From positions 1-36,307 of the forward strand of contig JAFAOS010000561.1 of NCBI GenBank assembly GCA_019247515.1: a DNA stretch of 36,307 nucleotides, read 5' to 3'. The notes beneath the pieces were generated by a model. The model saw only the letters and a list, made by a program, of their open reading frames with translations, was not told where the DNA came from and did no database searches. Positions 23,005 through 31,847 of this stretch are shown piece after piece. Position 1 is the stretch's first letter. Each line of letters begins with the position of its first letter. Source of the DNA: Chloroflexota bacterium (lineage in GTDB: Bacteria; Chloroflexota; UBA6077; CF-72). Both the position numbers and the translations under genes were made by a program.

Positions 23005-23825
23005 CCGAACTGGCCCGTGACATACTGTCTGGTCTGCAACTCGTGGGGGTCGTTAAAGATCTGGTGCGTGGTCCCGAACTCCACGACGTAGCCAGCCCGG
23101 TCGTCGTCGACGGTCATCACAAAACAGTACTCGCTGGCGCGGGCCGCCTGCTGCATATTGTGGGTGACGACCATGATCGTGCACAGACGCTTGAGGCTGG
23201 CCATCAATTCTTCGACTCTGAACGTCGAAATCGGATCGAGCGCCGAACAGGGCTCGTCCATCAGCAGCACTTCGGGGTAGGTCGCGATCGCACGCGCGAT
23301 GCACAGCCGCTGCTGCTGACCGCCTGACAGGCCCTGTCCGGATTGCTGGAGCTTGTCTTTGACCTCGTCCCAGAGGCCGGTCTCGTCGAGCGCCCACTCG
23401 ACAATTTCGTTCAGCTCCGACTTCTTTGGCTTGTCGAACAGACGCGGCCCGAATGCGACGTTGTCGTAGATACTCATCGGGAACGGGTTGGGGCGCTGGA
23501 ACACCATGCCAACCTGCTGACGGAGCATCACGGGATCCATGCTCGGAGCGTAAATATCGGTACTGCCGACACGAATCTTGCCCTCGACGCGGAAGATCGG
23601 CACCCGGTCGTTCATGCGATTGATAGCTCGCAGCACGCTCGACTTGCCACAGCCGGACGGACCGATAATCGCGGTGATCGCGTGCGCTGGCAGCGTGAGA
23701 TTCACGTTTTTGACGGCGCGATAGTCGCCGTAAAACAGGCTGACTCCGTCCAGGCTCACGGTGGCGGCGCCCTGGTCGGTCATGGGCACTGCTGGAGCGG
23801 CATCCACGGCCATGGCTGTGGTCAC
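23001..23825 (-). CDS. pstB: Phosphate ABC transporter ATPase PstB (first copy)
   Basis: A 274-residue ATPase with Walker A GPSGCGKSS, the canonical FQRPNPFPMS after the Q-loop, signature LSGGQQQR, Walker B LLMDEPCSALDP and H-loop THNMQQA. About 20 extra N-terminal residues precede the family start. GTG 23825 has AAAGGAG 7 nt upstream; ATG 23813 is an alternative. The two PstB proteins are clearly paralogous but not near-identical, so they may work as a heterodimer or under different conditions. Confidence 0.95.
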   Translation of the reverse strand: MTTAMAVDAAPAVPMTDQGAATVSLDGVSLFYGDYRAVKNVNLTLPAHAITAIIGPSGCGKSSVLRAINRMNDRVPIFRVEGKIRVGSTDIYAPSMDPVMLRQQVGMVFQRPNPFPMSIYDNVAFGPRLFDKPKKSELNEIVEWALDETGLWDEVKDKLQQSGQGLSGGQQQRLCIARAIATYPEVLLMDEPCSALDPISTFRVEELMASLKRLCTIMVVTHNMQQAARASEYCFVMTVDDDRAGYVVEFGTTHQIFNDPHELQTRQYVTGQFG

Positions 23826-23841
23826 CTCCAGGCTCCTTTCA

Positions 23842-24813
23842 TTACCGAAGCCCCCGCAGACGCTGGTTGAGACGGATGGTGAAAAACGTCGCTGACAGGC
23901 TCAGTCCCAGCACGACAATGAGCAGCAAAGCCGCCGAACCGTTGGCGACCGCGTCGGCGTCCTTCAAGCCCGGAACGCCGGCGACCTTCAAGACCCAGAT
24001 GTGGACCGCCAGCGTCTCACCGGTCGCCAGAGGATTCAGGCTGTATTGCGCGTTGGGTGAAATGGACGTACCCATGGTCAGGATGAGAGGCGCGGTCTCG
24101 CCGATGACTCGTCCCGCCGTCAGGACGACCGCCGTGATGATGCCAGGCAACGCGGTGGGCAGCACCAGTTTGCGCAGCGTTTCGAGCGGTGCGGCCGCCA
24201 GCGCCTGGCTCGCCTCGCGATACTCCTTCGGCACCGAGCGGAGCGCCTCCTGAGCCACGCGCACCACCAGCGGCAGATTCAGCAACGTCAGCGTGAGCGC
24301 GCCGGCGAGGATGCTGTAACCCAGACCCATCGCGATCAGGAAAATCGCGGCGCCGAATGTCCCGAAGACGATCGACGGCACCGATGCAAGTGCCTCGACA
24401 CTCAAGGCGACAGACTCCGTGAAGCGGCTCGGGCGAGCGAATTCTTCGAGATAGATCGCCGCGCCCACGCCGATTGGCACGGTCAGCAGCAGCGACAGCA
24501 CCATCAGGTACAGCGTGCACCACAGTTGCGGGCCGACGCCACCACCAGGCTGGGTCAGCGACGAAGCAGTGGTGATGAAGGTCCAGCTCAGTTGCGGCAC
24601 GCCCTGGATCAAGATGGCGCCGACGACGACCACCAGCACCACCACCAGCAGACCAACCAGCAGCGTCATCACACCGGTGGCGATGTGGTTGTAGATCTTT
24701 GCGCGCTGCTGCGCCGCGCGACGTGCCTCACGTCGGTTGCCATGCCGTTGTCTGAGTCGCAGGCTCCGCTCGTCGAGACCCGTCAGCGCTGGAGCCGCGG
24801 CGTTGAGGCTCAC
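23842..24813 (-). CDS. pstA: Phosphate ABC transporter permease PstA
   Basis: A 323-residue permease. A basic cytoplasmic N-terminus (1-40) is followed by six transmembrane helices. The ATPase-contact loop is EALRSVPKEYREASQALAA, and the conserved GRVIGETAPLILTMG is typical of PstA. Start GTG 24813 overlaps the pstC stop by 4 nt (GTGA). It forms the channel with PstC. Confidence 0.95.
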   Translation of the reverse strand: MSLNAAAPALTGLDERSLRLRQRHGNRREARRAAQQRAKIYNHIATGVMTLLVGLLVVVLVVVVGAILIQGVPQLSWTFITTASSLTQPGGGVGPQLWCTLYLMVLSLLLTVPIGVGAAIYLEEFARPSRFTESVALSVEALASVPSIVFGTFGAAIFLIAMGLGYSILAGALTLTLLNLPLVVRVAQEALRSVPKEYREASQALAAAPLETLRKLVLPTALPGIITAVVLTAGRVIGETAPLILTMGTSISPNAQYSLNPLATGETLAVHIWVLKVAGVPGLKDADAVANGSAALLLIVVLGLSLSATFFTIRLNQRLRGLR

Positions 24814-25736
24814 GCGCTACCCACTCTGGCGGTCACGGGCGCCGCCGCGGCCGGCGCCACCCGGCGGGCCCTGGCGCGCGGCCGTCTAGTCGTCAACTGG
24901 CGAACGACGACGATCAGCAGGAAGGAAATGATCAGCAGCAGGAAGGCGACCATCACCAGCGCGCTGCGTTGCGACGGAAGCGATGCCTCGGGCAATTGCG
25001 TGACGATGGCCGAGGGCATCGTGCTGGCGCCGGTGACGAGACTGGTCGGCACGCTCTGGGTGATGTTGCCTATCACCATCTGGACCGCCATGGTTTCGCC
25101 CACAGCACGGCCAATACCGAGAATCAGCGCCGTCAACAGGCCCGACCCGGACGCGCGCAGGAGCACCTTTGAAATGGTCTGCCAGCGCGTGGCGCCAAGA
25201 GCGGTTGCACCCTCGCGCAGGGTCTCCGGTACGGAGCTCAGGGCGTCCGACGCAATGCTGATGATCGTGGGCTGCACCATGAATACCAGGACGATCGCGG
25301 CCGGCAGAATGCCCTTGCCGAGGGGCGCATCGAAGGTTTCGCGCACCCATGGGACGATCGCCACGAGCGCAATCAAGCCGTAGATCACCGAAGGCAGGGC
25401 GGCAAACATCTGCACGGTGACGCGGAGTGTTTGTTTGACCGAGTCCGGTGCGATCTCGGTCATGTAAATCGCGGAACCGATGGCGATCGGAGTGCTGATG
25501 ATCATGCTGATCAGCACCGTCATGAGCGACCCGTACAGCAGCGGGATGACGCCGAACTGGCCGGTGTTGGTATTCCAGGTGGTGCCGAAGAAGAAGTCCG
25601 CCGGGCTGGTGTAACGAAAAGTGCCCAGACCCTGCACGCCGAGAAACCCGAACAGCGCGACGATGGCCAGCACGATCAGAGCGGCGCACGTGAAGAAGAT
25701 CGACTCCGCCCGAATGATGCGCTGAGTTGTGCTCAT
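24810..25736 (-). CDS. pstC: Phosphate ABC transporter permease PstC
   Basis: A 308-residue permease with an N-terminal helix, the GTTWNTNTGQFGVIPLLYGS segment typical of PstC, and six helices in all. The ATPase-contact loop is DALSSVPETLREGATALGATRWQT (read in parts), and GIGRAVGETMAVQMVIGN is the PstC signature. Start ATG 25736 lies 22 nt after the pstS stop. Confidence 0.95.
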   Translation of the reverse strand: MSTTQRIIRAESIFFTCAALIVLAIVALFGFLGVQGLGTFRYTSPADFFFGTTWNTNTGQFGVIPLLYGSLMTVLISMIISTPIAIGSAIYMTEIAPDSVKQTLRVTVQMFAALPSVIYGLIALVAIVPWVRETFDAPLGKGILPAAIVLVFMVQPTIISIASDALSSVPETLREGATALGATRWQTISKVLLRASGSGLLTALILGIGRAVGETMAVQMVIGNITQSVPTSLVTGASTMPSAIVTQLPEASLPSQRSALVMVAFLLLIISFLLIVVVRQLTTRRPRARARRVAPAAAAPVTARVGSA

Positions 25737-25758
25737 GGCTCCGCCGGTCTGGCCGGTG

Positions 25759-26694
25759 CTAGTTGCCAGTCGGGTTGCCGATCTTGGGGCTGGCGGGCGG
25801 GATGAACCCGAGATTGTCCCAGATCGGATCCTTTTCGAATTCGGGGCTCAACAAATAGTTGAGAAATGCGGTCTGAAGCGGGTTGGCGGCGGCCCTGGTG
25901 ATGCCCAGGCCGGGTCCGCCAATCGGCCACTTGCCGGAAGCCACCGTGTCTCTGGTCGGCATCAGCGTGTTGCCGTTGTCCTGGATGCCCATGGTGGTAA
26001 TGCCAGGGCCGCCGAGAAACGCCAGTCCGAGATAAGAAACCGCGCCCGGAGTCTGCCCGACGGTGTTCGCCACGGTCTGGCTGTTATCTTCTTCAGATGC
26101 GCCGACCGCGAATTTCGTGTCGTCACCGTCAAAGAGATAGTTGGCCATGCTCTGGCGGGTCCCCGAGCCCTTCAGGCGATTGACCAGCACGACCTGCTGG
26201 TTGTCACCAGCAACTTGCGACCAGTTGGTGATCGAACCGCTGAAGATCCCCTGCATCTGGTCTCTGGTCAGAGCCTTTGCGCTGCCGGGACCCTTGGGAT
26301 TCGCCGCAACGGCAAACGCCTCGATGGCGACCGCGGTGGAAATCGCATCCGAGCAATTCAGGCTCGACTTCTCCTGATCGGTCAACGGTACATCGCTCAT
26401 GCCGATGTCGAGGCTGCCATTGCACGCACCGGTCCGCCCGGCGCCGGATCCGCCCGCGGACACGGTGATCTGCACGTCCTTGTTGGCCGTCTGAAAGTTC
26501 TTGGCGGCCTGGTCGATCAACGGCTGCAGGGCAGACGAGCCTGCGATCGTCAATTTGCCGCTCAGCGAGCCACTGGCTGCCGGCGGGGCACTCGTTGGAT
26601 TCGCGGTGCTCGTGCTCGAAGGTGAGGAGCACGCGGCCAGCAATGCGCCGACGACGAGTCCAGTGAGAAGAACACCGCGGGGCTTCACGCTCAA
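25759..26694 (-). CDS. pstS: Phosphate-binding lipoprotein PstS
   Basis: A 311-residue solute-binding lipoprotein. The signal peptide is followed by lipobox LAAC, then a Ser/Thr/Pro linker and the binding domain. Phosphate contacts are in TIAGSSALQPL, the SAGGSGAGRTG loop, DIGMSDVPLT and the KGSGTRQSM loop. TTG 26694 is chosen because GGAGG lies 9 nt upstream; GTG 26715 and GTG 26688 are alternatives. It is the first gene of pstSCABB. Expression is probably under phosphate control because four 11-bp-phased GTTnnn repeats lie upstream. Confidence 0.93.
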   Translation of the reverse strand: MSVKPRGVLLTGLVVGALLAACSSPSSTSTANPTSAPPAASGSLSGKLTIAGSSALQPLIDQAAKNFQTANKDVQITVSAGGSGAGRTGACNGSLDIGMSDVPLTDQEKSSLNCSDAISTAVAIEAFAVAANPKGPGSAKALTRDQMQGIFSGSITNWSQVAGDNQQVVLVNRLKGSGTRQSMANYLFDGDDTKFAVGASEEDNSQTVANTVGQTPGAVSYLGLAFLGGPGITTMGIQDNGNTLMPTRDTVASGKWPIGGPGLGITRAAANPLQTAFLNYLLSPEFEKDPIWDNLGFIPPASPKIGNPTGN

Positions 26695-26719
26695 AATCGG
26701 GGGCCTCCGAACCACCCGG

Positions 26720-26725
26720 ATTATG
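26720..26725 (-). promoter_or_regulatory. Candidate -10 box (CATAAT) of pstS
   Basis: On the minus strand CATAAT lies 25 nt before TTG 26694, giving a leader of about 20 nt that contains the GGAGG ribosome site. No -35 consensus is seen, as expected for an activator-dependent promoter. Confidence 0.35.
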
Positions 26726-26759
26726 CCGTCTCGGAGTGTGCCGGCTGGCTACGCGGCCT

Positions 26760-26798
26760 GTAAACTCTACGTTAACCGCATCTGAACAGATTGCGAAC
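26760..26798 (-). promoter_or_regulatory. Candidate PHO box: four 11-bp-phased repeats
   Basis: Read on the minus strand, GTTCGC, GTTCAG, GTTAAC and GTTTAC begin exactly 11 bp apart (at 26798, 26787, 26776 and 26765), each separated by 5 bp. Response regulators of the PhoB/PhoP family bind direct repeats with this 11-bp period. The block lies between the Fic-like gene and pstS. Confidence 0.65.
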
Positions 26799-26803
26799 GC
26801 GCG

Positions 26804-27496
26804 TCACTCGAGGCCGTGGCGCACGTATTTCGCGTCCACGTGATCTTCCCAGAAGGCGCGAAAAGACTTGCGATACTTGGGCAGTTGTTGTCGTCCGCGC
26901 CAGGTGGATCGGTCCGCGAACTGTTTGATGGCCGCGGATGGCGCGAAGTAATCGACCGCGTTGTCCACCGAGAGCACGAAAGGCGGAAAGCCGGCGTAGA
27001 GATTGATCCAGCTGGCGATCAGCGATCCCGTGCGATGGTTGCCTTCAATGAAGAGCTGGGGCTGGCCGACGATGCTGACGTACGTTTCCGCGGCGAGCTT
27101 GCACGGGTGATCGCCCTGGTCGGCGTGCTTCCAGTACCACGCGGCGATCGGCTCGATATGGTCGTTGAACTTCTCGACATTCGACTCGATTGCCGAGGCG
27201 AATTCGGCCATCAACGCCGCGTCGGTGCCGTAGTGGACGCGGTCGTTGAGGACCAGCATATGGTCGAAGCAGGCCGGCGAAAACGGGGCGATCTCGCTGG
27301 CCAACAGCTCATCCAGGTAGGCGTAGGCGCTGAGCATATTGCCGCGCAAAACCGCCGTGAACGGGTCCTTGCGGCCGATGCGCAATTGCTGGAGCCGCGC
27401 GTCAATGCGCGGCCAGGCGCGCTCCACTTCCAGCAATGCGCCGTCGATTTCGCACAGGTCCAGTCGGCAGGTCGCCGTCACGCGGACAGGCTCCAC
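26804..27496 (-). CDS. Degenerate Fic/Doc-like protein
   Basis: A 230-residue helical protein with a Fic-like core. The segment QLFIEGNHRTGSLI (residues 147-160) aligns with the Fic motif HxFx(D/E)GNGRxxR, but the catalytic His is Gln147 and the second Gly is His154. Glu151, Gly152, Asn153 and Arg155 are kept. FVLSVDNAVDYFAPS follows. True Fic proteins AMPylate targets; without the His this one is unlikely to do so by the standard mechanism and may have another activity. GTG 27496 is the start used, with no clear ribosome site. It lies directly upstream of the pst regulatory region in the same direction; a functional link is not implied. Confidence 0.6.
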   Translation of the reverse strand: MEPVRVTATCRLDLCEIDGALLEVERAWPRIDARLQQLRIGRKDPFTAVLRGNMLSAYAYLDELLASEIAPFSPACFDHMLVLNDRVHYGTDAALMAEFASAIESNVEKFNDHIEPIAAWYWKHADQGDHPCKLAAETYVSIVGQPQLFIEGNHRTGSLIASWINLYAGFPPFVLSVDNAVDYFAPSAAIKQFADRSTWRGRQQLPKYRKSFRAFWEDHVDAKYVRHGLE

Positions 27497-27526
27497 TATT
27501 GGAGGTCCGGCGTCAACATTTTTGGG

Positions 27527-29575
27527 TTATTGTGCGGTGACGGCCGCGGCGATCAGGTTGGCGTACACCGTGGCGCCGGTTGGCCGCAGGTGCATGCCGT
27601 CGCTCCAGAAGAGGTCGACGCGGCCGGCGCTGGCGGAATGCCAGTCCACCAGCACGGCGTTGGGCCAACGTTGCACGCCGCTGGCGATGACGTTGTTGTT
27701 GGCTGCCTCCCAGGGGCGCGGCACGGTCAGGTTGACGATCACGACGCGCTGTACGTCTGAGAGGACGTTCATCAGCGCATCGAACTGAGCCGCGCTGAAG
27801 GTGCCGTTGTTGCCCAGCTGGACGATGACCACGTCGCCGAGGGACCCGGCCGCGGCGTGCGCCTGCAGGACGGCGATGCCGTTTGACACCTGGCGACCGA
27901 CGGTGGCGTCGATTTCGAGTGGGCCGAGGGCGTCGTGCAGCGGGCCGGCGGCGCCGAGCATGACCGAATCGCCGATGGCGGTGATGCGGCCGACGGTGCT
28001 CGGGGGCGTGTTGGCGAGCGCGGCGGCCGGCGGTGCGGCGGCGGCGGGCGGTGCGGCGGCCTCGTCCGGTGCCGCGGACTGGTTGGTATTCGCGTCGACG
28101 TCGGTGCCGCTGGCGCTGTCAAGTGTCGCCGCGCCGGCAATGGACGTCGCGGCGTCGGTCGAGGCGCCTGGCGCAGCGTCGGTCGAGATCGTCGGTGACG
28201 CGGTGGTCGTGGACGTCGGCGCGTTGGTCGAGGTGGTGGTCGCTGGCGACGCCGGCGGCGCCGATTGCGAAACTACTGGTGGTGGCGCCGTCGCAGCCAT
28301 CTGCCACGTGTCGATGGACTCGGTCGCCAGGTAGGCCGGTCGTTCCGCCGGCCGCGCGGCCGCCACCGAGGTGCCCAGCACCGTGCCGCCGATCAGCAGC
28401 GCGGCGATCGCACCCGCCCAACCGACCCGCAGCCGACGGCGTTGACCCTCGCGGATCGCTCGCCAGGTGCGGCCCAGCGCGCCGCTGCGCACCGGGCGCT
28501 CCACCAGACGGTACGACAGCTCCGCGAGGCAGCCGGTCGCCAGCAGACGCATCGCCAGCAGCGGCCATCCATCCAGCGGCACGTCCAACTGCGGCCGGGT
28601 GAGCGCGAACACCGGCCAGTGCCACAGGTAGATCGCGTACGAACGCAGGCCCAGCCAGCGCAGCGGTCCGCAGCCGAGCACGCCGCTGACCAGCCGGGCG
28701 CGTGGCTCGACGCACACCAGGAGCAGCGCGGCGGTGAGCAGGTCGACCACGGCAAAGCCACCTCGGTACAGCAAGGGGTCCGAGTCGGTCAACAACGCGC
28801 CGACCAGCACCAGCGCCGCGATGGCCGCCACGCCGAACGCGTTGAGCACCCAGCGGTGAACGACGCGCGCGGTCCGACCGGGCGACCAGACAAAGGCGAG
28901 TGCCGCGCCCACCAGTAACCCGCTCGCGCGTGTGTCGGTGCCGTAGTACACCCGCGACGGATCGACGTCCGGCTGGTACACCGCTGCCATCAGCACGGCG
29001 CTGGCGACCGCCGCCGCGAGGGCCGCGATCACGAGCACGGACCTCGGACAGCGGCCCAGTCCCAGGACCAGCAGCAGCGGCCAGACCAGATAGAACTGTT
29101 CCTCGATCGCCAGCGACCAGGTGTGCTCCAGGAGGGGTGGTCGACCGATCGATTCGAAATACGACAGGTGCTGGAAGATCAGCTGCCAGTTGGCCGCGTA
29201 GAACACGACCCCCAGCATCTCGGTGCGCAAGCCCGCGAGCTCGCCGGGCAAGAAGACCGCGGTCACCGTGAGCGTTGCGACCAACACGAGCGCAAGCACG
29301 GGCAGCAGCCGTCGCGCGCGTCGCTGCCAGAAACGCGCCAGATCGACGCGCCCGGCCTGCTGCCATTCGGTCAGCAGCAACGAGGTGATCAGGTAGCCGC
29401 TGAGGACGAAAAAGACCTCGACGCCGATGAAGCCGCCGGGCAGCAGGGCCGGCATGCCGTGGTACAGCAGCACGCCAAGGATGGCGAGTCCGCGCAGGCC
29501 GTCGAGCCCTGGGAGATACCCCAGCCTTCGCGCCATACGCGCGCCGTCGACACGCGAAGGAGAGAAAACGGTCAT
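27527..29575 (-). CDS. Acyltransferase-3 / SGNH cell-surface O-acyltransferase
   Basis: A 682-residue membrane protein like OatA-type O-acetyltransferases. Residues ~20-400 carry 10-11 transmembrane helices with the family motifs: LDGLRGLAILGVLLYH (catalytic His), GGFIGVEVFFVLSGYLIT, and TWSLAIEEQFYLVWP. A long Ala/Thr/Ser/Pro linker (~440-540) leads to an extracytoplasmic SGNH domain with the nucleophile in AIGDSVMLG and the Asp/His pair in SDGMHLRPTG. It probably acylates a cell-envelope glycan. ATG 29575 has GGAG 7 nt upstream. Confidence 0.9.
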   Translation of the reverse strand: MTVFSPSRVDGARMARRLGYLPGLDGLRGLAILGVLLYHGMPALLPGGFIGVEVFFVLSGYLITSLLLTEWQQAGRVDLARFWQRRARRLLPVLALVLVATLTVTAVFLPGELAGLRTEMLGVVFYAANWQLIFQHLSYFESIGRPPLLEHTWSLAIEEQFYLVWPLLLVLGLGRCPRSVLVIAALAAAVASAVLMAAVYQPDVDPSRVYYGTDTRASGLLVGAALAFVWSPGRTARVVHRWVLNAFGVAAIAALVLVGALLTDSDPLLYRGGFAVVDLLTAALLLVCVEPRARLVSGVLGCGPLRWLGLRSYAIYLWHWPVFALTRPQLDVPLDGWPLLAMRLLATGCLAELSYRLVERPVRSGALGRTWRAIREGQRRRLRVGWAGAIAALLIGGTVLGTSVAAARPAERPAYLATESIDTWQMAATAPPPVVSQSAPPASPATTTSTNAPTSTTTASPTISTDAAPGASTDAATSIAGAATLDSASGTDVDANTNQSAAPDEAAAPPAAAAPPAAALANTPPSTVGRITAIGDSVMLGAAGPLHDALGPLEIDATVGRQVSNGIAVLQAHAAAGSLGDVVIVQLGNNGTFSAAQFDALMNVLSDVQRVVIVNLTVPRPWEAANNNVIASGVQRWPNAVLVDWHSASAGRVDLFWSDGMHLRPTGATVYANLIAAAVTAQ

Positions 29576-29826
29576 AGCTTTGCTCCGAACCAGTCGTGAG
29601 CCAGCTTGGCAGGTGGGTAGCAGCGCATACAGACACACAACCACTCGTCTACGGCTCGTTTGGTCCTCGTTTCGCCGGCCATACTTGTACGAGCCGCGAC
29701 CGTCCGCAACGCCTGCACCGCAGCGTCGTTTGTACGCGCGAGGTCCACGTCAGGTCCAGTAGCGGCACGCCGGGATGGCCGATCCGGCTGACCGAGGTGG
29801 CACAGGCTCTGCTTTCTACGTCGGCC

Positions 29827-31014
29827 ATGAACTCGCTGAAAGCCAGGCTGGAGGCCCTTCAGCGCTCACGCGCTGGCCTTTTCGTCAAGAAGGTGCTCGA
29901 CGATCAGACTCCGAACCTGGGCGCGTTGCTTGCGTGGGGCACGCTGAGCACGATGTTGCCTCTGCTGCTCGGCATGCTGAGCATCGCCGGCCTCGTCCTG
30001 CGCGATCAGCAGCGCCTGGACCAGGTGTACAACGGGATCGGGGCGGCGCTGCCTTCGTCGGCCGCGGGCCCGGTGACCGACGTCCTCAACAGCATGCGCC
30101 AGGGCTCGGCCGCGCCCGCCGGGATAATCGCGATCGTCCTGTTGCTGGTCAGCGGTTCGAGCTTCTTTTCCAACATGGCCTCGGTGTTCGACCATGCCTA
30201 CCACGTCGAGGGACGCAACGTGATCGTGGAGCGGCTCATTGCGCTCGGAATGCTGGCCTTGACCGCCGCGCTACTGGTGCTCTCCACGCTGGCCGCGGGA
30301 CTGAGTAGTCTCGTCTCAAACGTGCCGGGCGTCCTGCCGGTGGGCCCGCTGCTGGGGCAGATCGTGGGCTGGTCGGTGGCGATCGTCAGCGCGTTCGTCC
30401 TGTTCCTGCTGATCTACCGCATCCTGCCGAATGCGCAGCAGACGTGGCGCGCGGTCATTCCCGGGGCGCTCGCCGCACTGGTGCTGGTGCTGCTGCTGTC
30501 GCAGCTCTTCCCGCTGTACGTGGCGCTGTTTCCGCCCAACCACGCCTACGCGGTGTTCGGCGTGTTCCTCGTTTTGACGTTCTATCTGTACCTGCTGGGC
30601 ATCGTGCTGGTGCTGGGGGCGGAGTTGAACGCGTTTCTCGAGCAGCCAACTCGCTCGGTGGCGCTGGCCGAAGCGACGGCCTCGGCGCAACGGGGGCGCG
30701 CCGCGTACGACCAGGAGACTGGCGAGGTGCGAGCCGAGGCCTCGGGCAACGCGCCGGCGATGCGCGGCGGCGGACCGCTGGGTGCGCCTTCACGTTCGGC
30801 CAGCGAGCAATTCGCGGCCGAGCAACAGCCCGGTGAGCACGATGAGCGCGGTAAACGCGGTGAGCGCACCGACGCCAGCGACGCGGAAAGCGAACAGCGC
30901 CGGCCGCAGGTCAGCCTGGCGGGTCGAATGGTTGGCTTCGCGGGGCTGGTGGTCGCGGCGCTGCTGCTGCGCGGCGGCGTAGACAAAGGGGGTCGCGAGC
31001 ACGCGGCCGCCTGA
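29827..31014 (+). CDS. YihY/BrkB family membrane protein
   Basis: A 395-residue protein of the YihY/virulence factor BrkB family, with about six transmembrane helices. Recognisable parts are the opening LGALLAWGTLSTMLPLLLG, the loop SGSSFFSNMASVFDHAYHVEGR, and YRILPNAQQTWRAVIPGALAA. NHAYAVFGVFLVLTFYLYLLG and GAELNAF are the family's C-terminal signature. After the membrane domain a hydrophilic tail of about 100 residues ends in one more hydrophobic stretch (VGFAGLVVAALLLRG), which is unusual. Family function is unresolved. ATG 29827 is chosen by homology; the frame is open further upstream. The 251-nt divergent gap before it holds nothing clear. Confidence 0.85.
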   Translation: MNSLKARLEALQRSRAGLFVKKVLDDQTPNLGALLAWGTLSTMLPLLLGMLSIAGLVLRDQQRLDQVYNGIGAALPSSAAGPVTDVLNSMRQGSAAPAGIIAIVLLLVSGSSFFSNMASVFDHAYHVEGRNVIVERLIALGMLALTAALLVLSTLAAGLSSLVSNVPGVLPVGPLLGQIVGWSVAIVSAFVLFLLIYRILPNAQQTWRAVIPGALAALVLVLLLSQLFPLYVALFPPNHAYAVFGVFLVLTFYLYLLGIVLVLGAELNAFLEQPTRSVALAEATASAQRGRAAYDQETGEVRAEASGNAPAMRGGGPLGAPSRSASEQFAAEQQPGEHDERGKRGERTDASDAESEQRRPQVSLAGRMVGFAGLVVAALLLRGGVDKGGREHAAA

Positions 31015-31030
31015 CGCGTGGCGGCCATAC

Positions 31031-31084
31031 ACCTGCGCTAGCCCTCTGACGAACGCAGGTTCAATGATTCCACCTTACGGTGGA
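31031..31084. terminator. Two hairpins between convergent genes
   Basis: ACCTGCG (31031-31037) pairs with CGCAGGT (31054-31060), and TCCACC-TTAC-GGTGGA (31069-31084) is a perfect 6-bp stem with a tetraloop. They lie between the ends of the BrkB-like and kynA genes and could stop transcription from both sides. There are no T-runs. Confidence 0.45.
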
Positions 31085-31151
31085 GCCCTCTTCGAGCGCG
31101 GATGGCCTCGGGCGGGTGCTGCTCGAGGCCGACCGTCAGGGTCTTGTCAGG

Positions 31152-31847
31152 TTAAAGTCTCGTCCGAATATCCCACAGCTCGGGGAAGGCCTTGACCTCG
31201 AGGGCCTCGCGCAGGTACGGCACGCCGCGCGTGCCGCCGGTGCCCTCGCGTTGGCCGATCGTTCGCTCCGCGATTTCCACGTGGGCCGCCGACAGCTGCC
31301 AGAACAGGTCGGAGATGTCGACCAGCGCTTCGGCCAGCCGGTACAGCACACCCGCTCGGAACGGCTCGCGGTATACGTCGAGCATGCTCAAGCCGCTGTC
31401 CCGCGCGGCCGATTCCAGCAGCGCGTAGAGCTGGCTGCGAGGCTCTCCGCGCAGTCCAAGTGCCTTCTGCACCTGCCGCCACTGGTCGGACTCCGAGCCG
31501 CTGGCGGTGCCCAGGTACGGACGGAACGCCAGGAAGGTTCCGGGCGACAGGTGGTCGAACAACGTCATCTGCTGGTACAGGAGGCGGTGGATGGAGGCGA
31601 CGCGCTGGAGGTGGTCCAGGGCGCGCTCCGGGTCGCGCGGCTGTGCCGACAGCGCTTCGCACGCGCAGTCGAGATCGGTGAGGACCTGCTTGAACCACAG
31701 CTCGAATGCCTGATGGACGACGATAAAAAACTGCTCGGCGGCGTGAACCGAAGGGCCGAGCGTCGCCGGGCCCAGCGGCGCCTGGGCCTCCAGGATCTTG
31801 TCCAGCTGGAGGTACGTGGGATAGGTGACGACCGGAGGATGTGTCAT
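31152..31847 (-). CDS. kynA: Tryptophan 2,3-dioxygenase
   Basis: A 231-residue heme enzyme opening the indole ring of tryptophan to N-formylkynurenine. It has TYPTYLQLDKILEAQ at the N-terminus, the active-site His45 (FIVVHQAFELW), FRPYLGTASGSES, the heme-ligand candidate His189 (LFWQLSAAHVEIAERTIG) and the substrate loop GTGGTRG (202-208). It is short compared with the usual 260-290 residues but has all key parts. ATG 31847 overlaps the kynureninase stop (ATGA), so the two are translationally coupled. It is the last gene of the operon. Confidence 0.95.
   Translation of the reverse strand: MTHPPVVTYPTYLQLDKILEAQAPLGPATLGPSVHAAEQFFIVVHQAFELWFKQVLTDLDCACEALSAQPRDPERALDHLQRVASIHRLLYQQMTLFDHLSPGTFLAFRPYLGTASGSESDQWRQVQKALGLRGEPRSQLYALLESAARDSGLSMLDVYREPFRAGVLYRLAEALVDISDLFWQLSAAHVEIAERTIGQREGTGGTRGVPYLREALEVKAFPELWDIRTRL

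Noticed and set aside
27527..29636. Alternative minus-strand frame across the acyltransferase gene
   Set aside because: The chosen frame has all acyltransferase-3 and SGNH motifs; the other gives an Arg/Ala-rich product.
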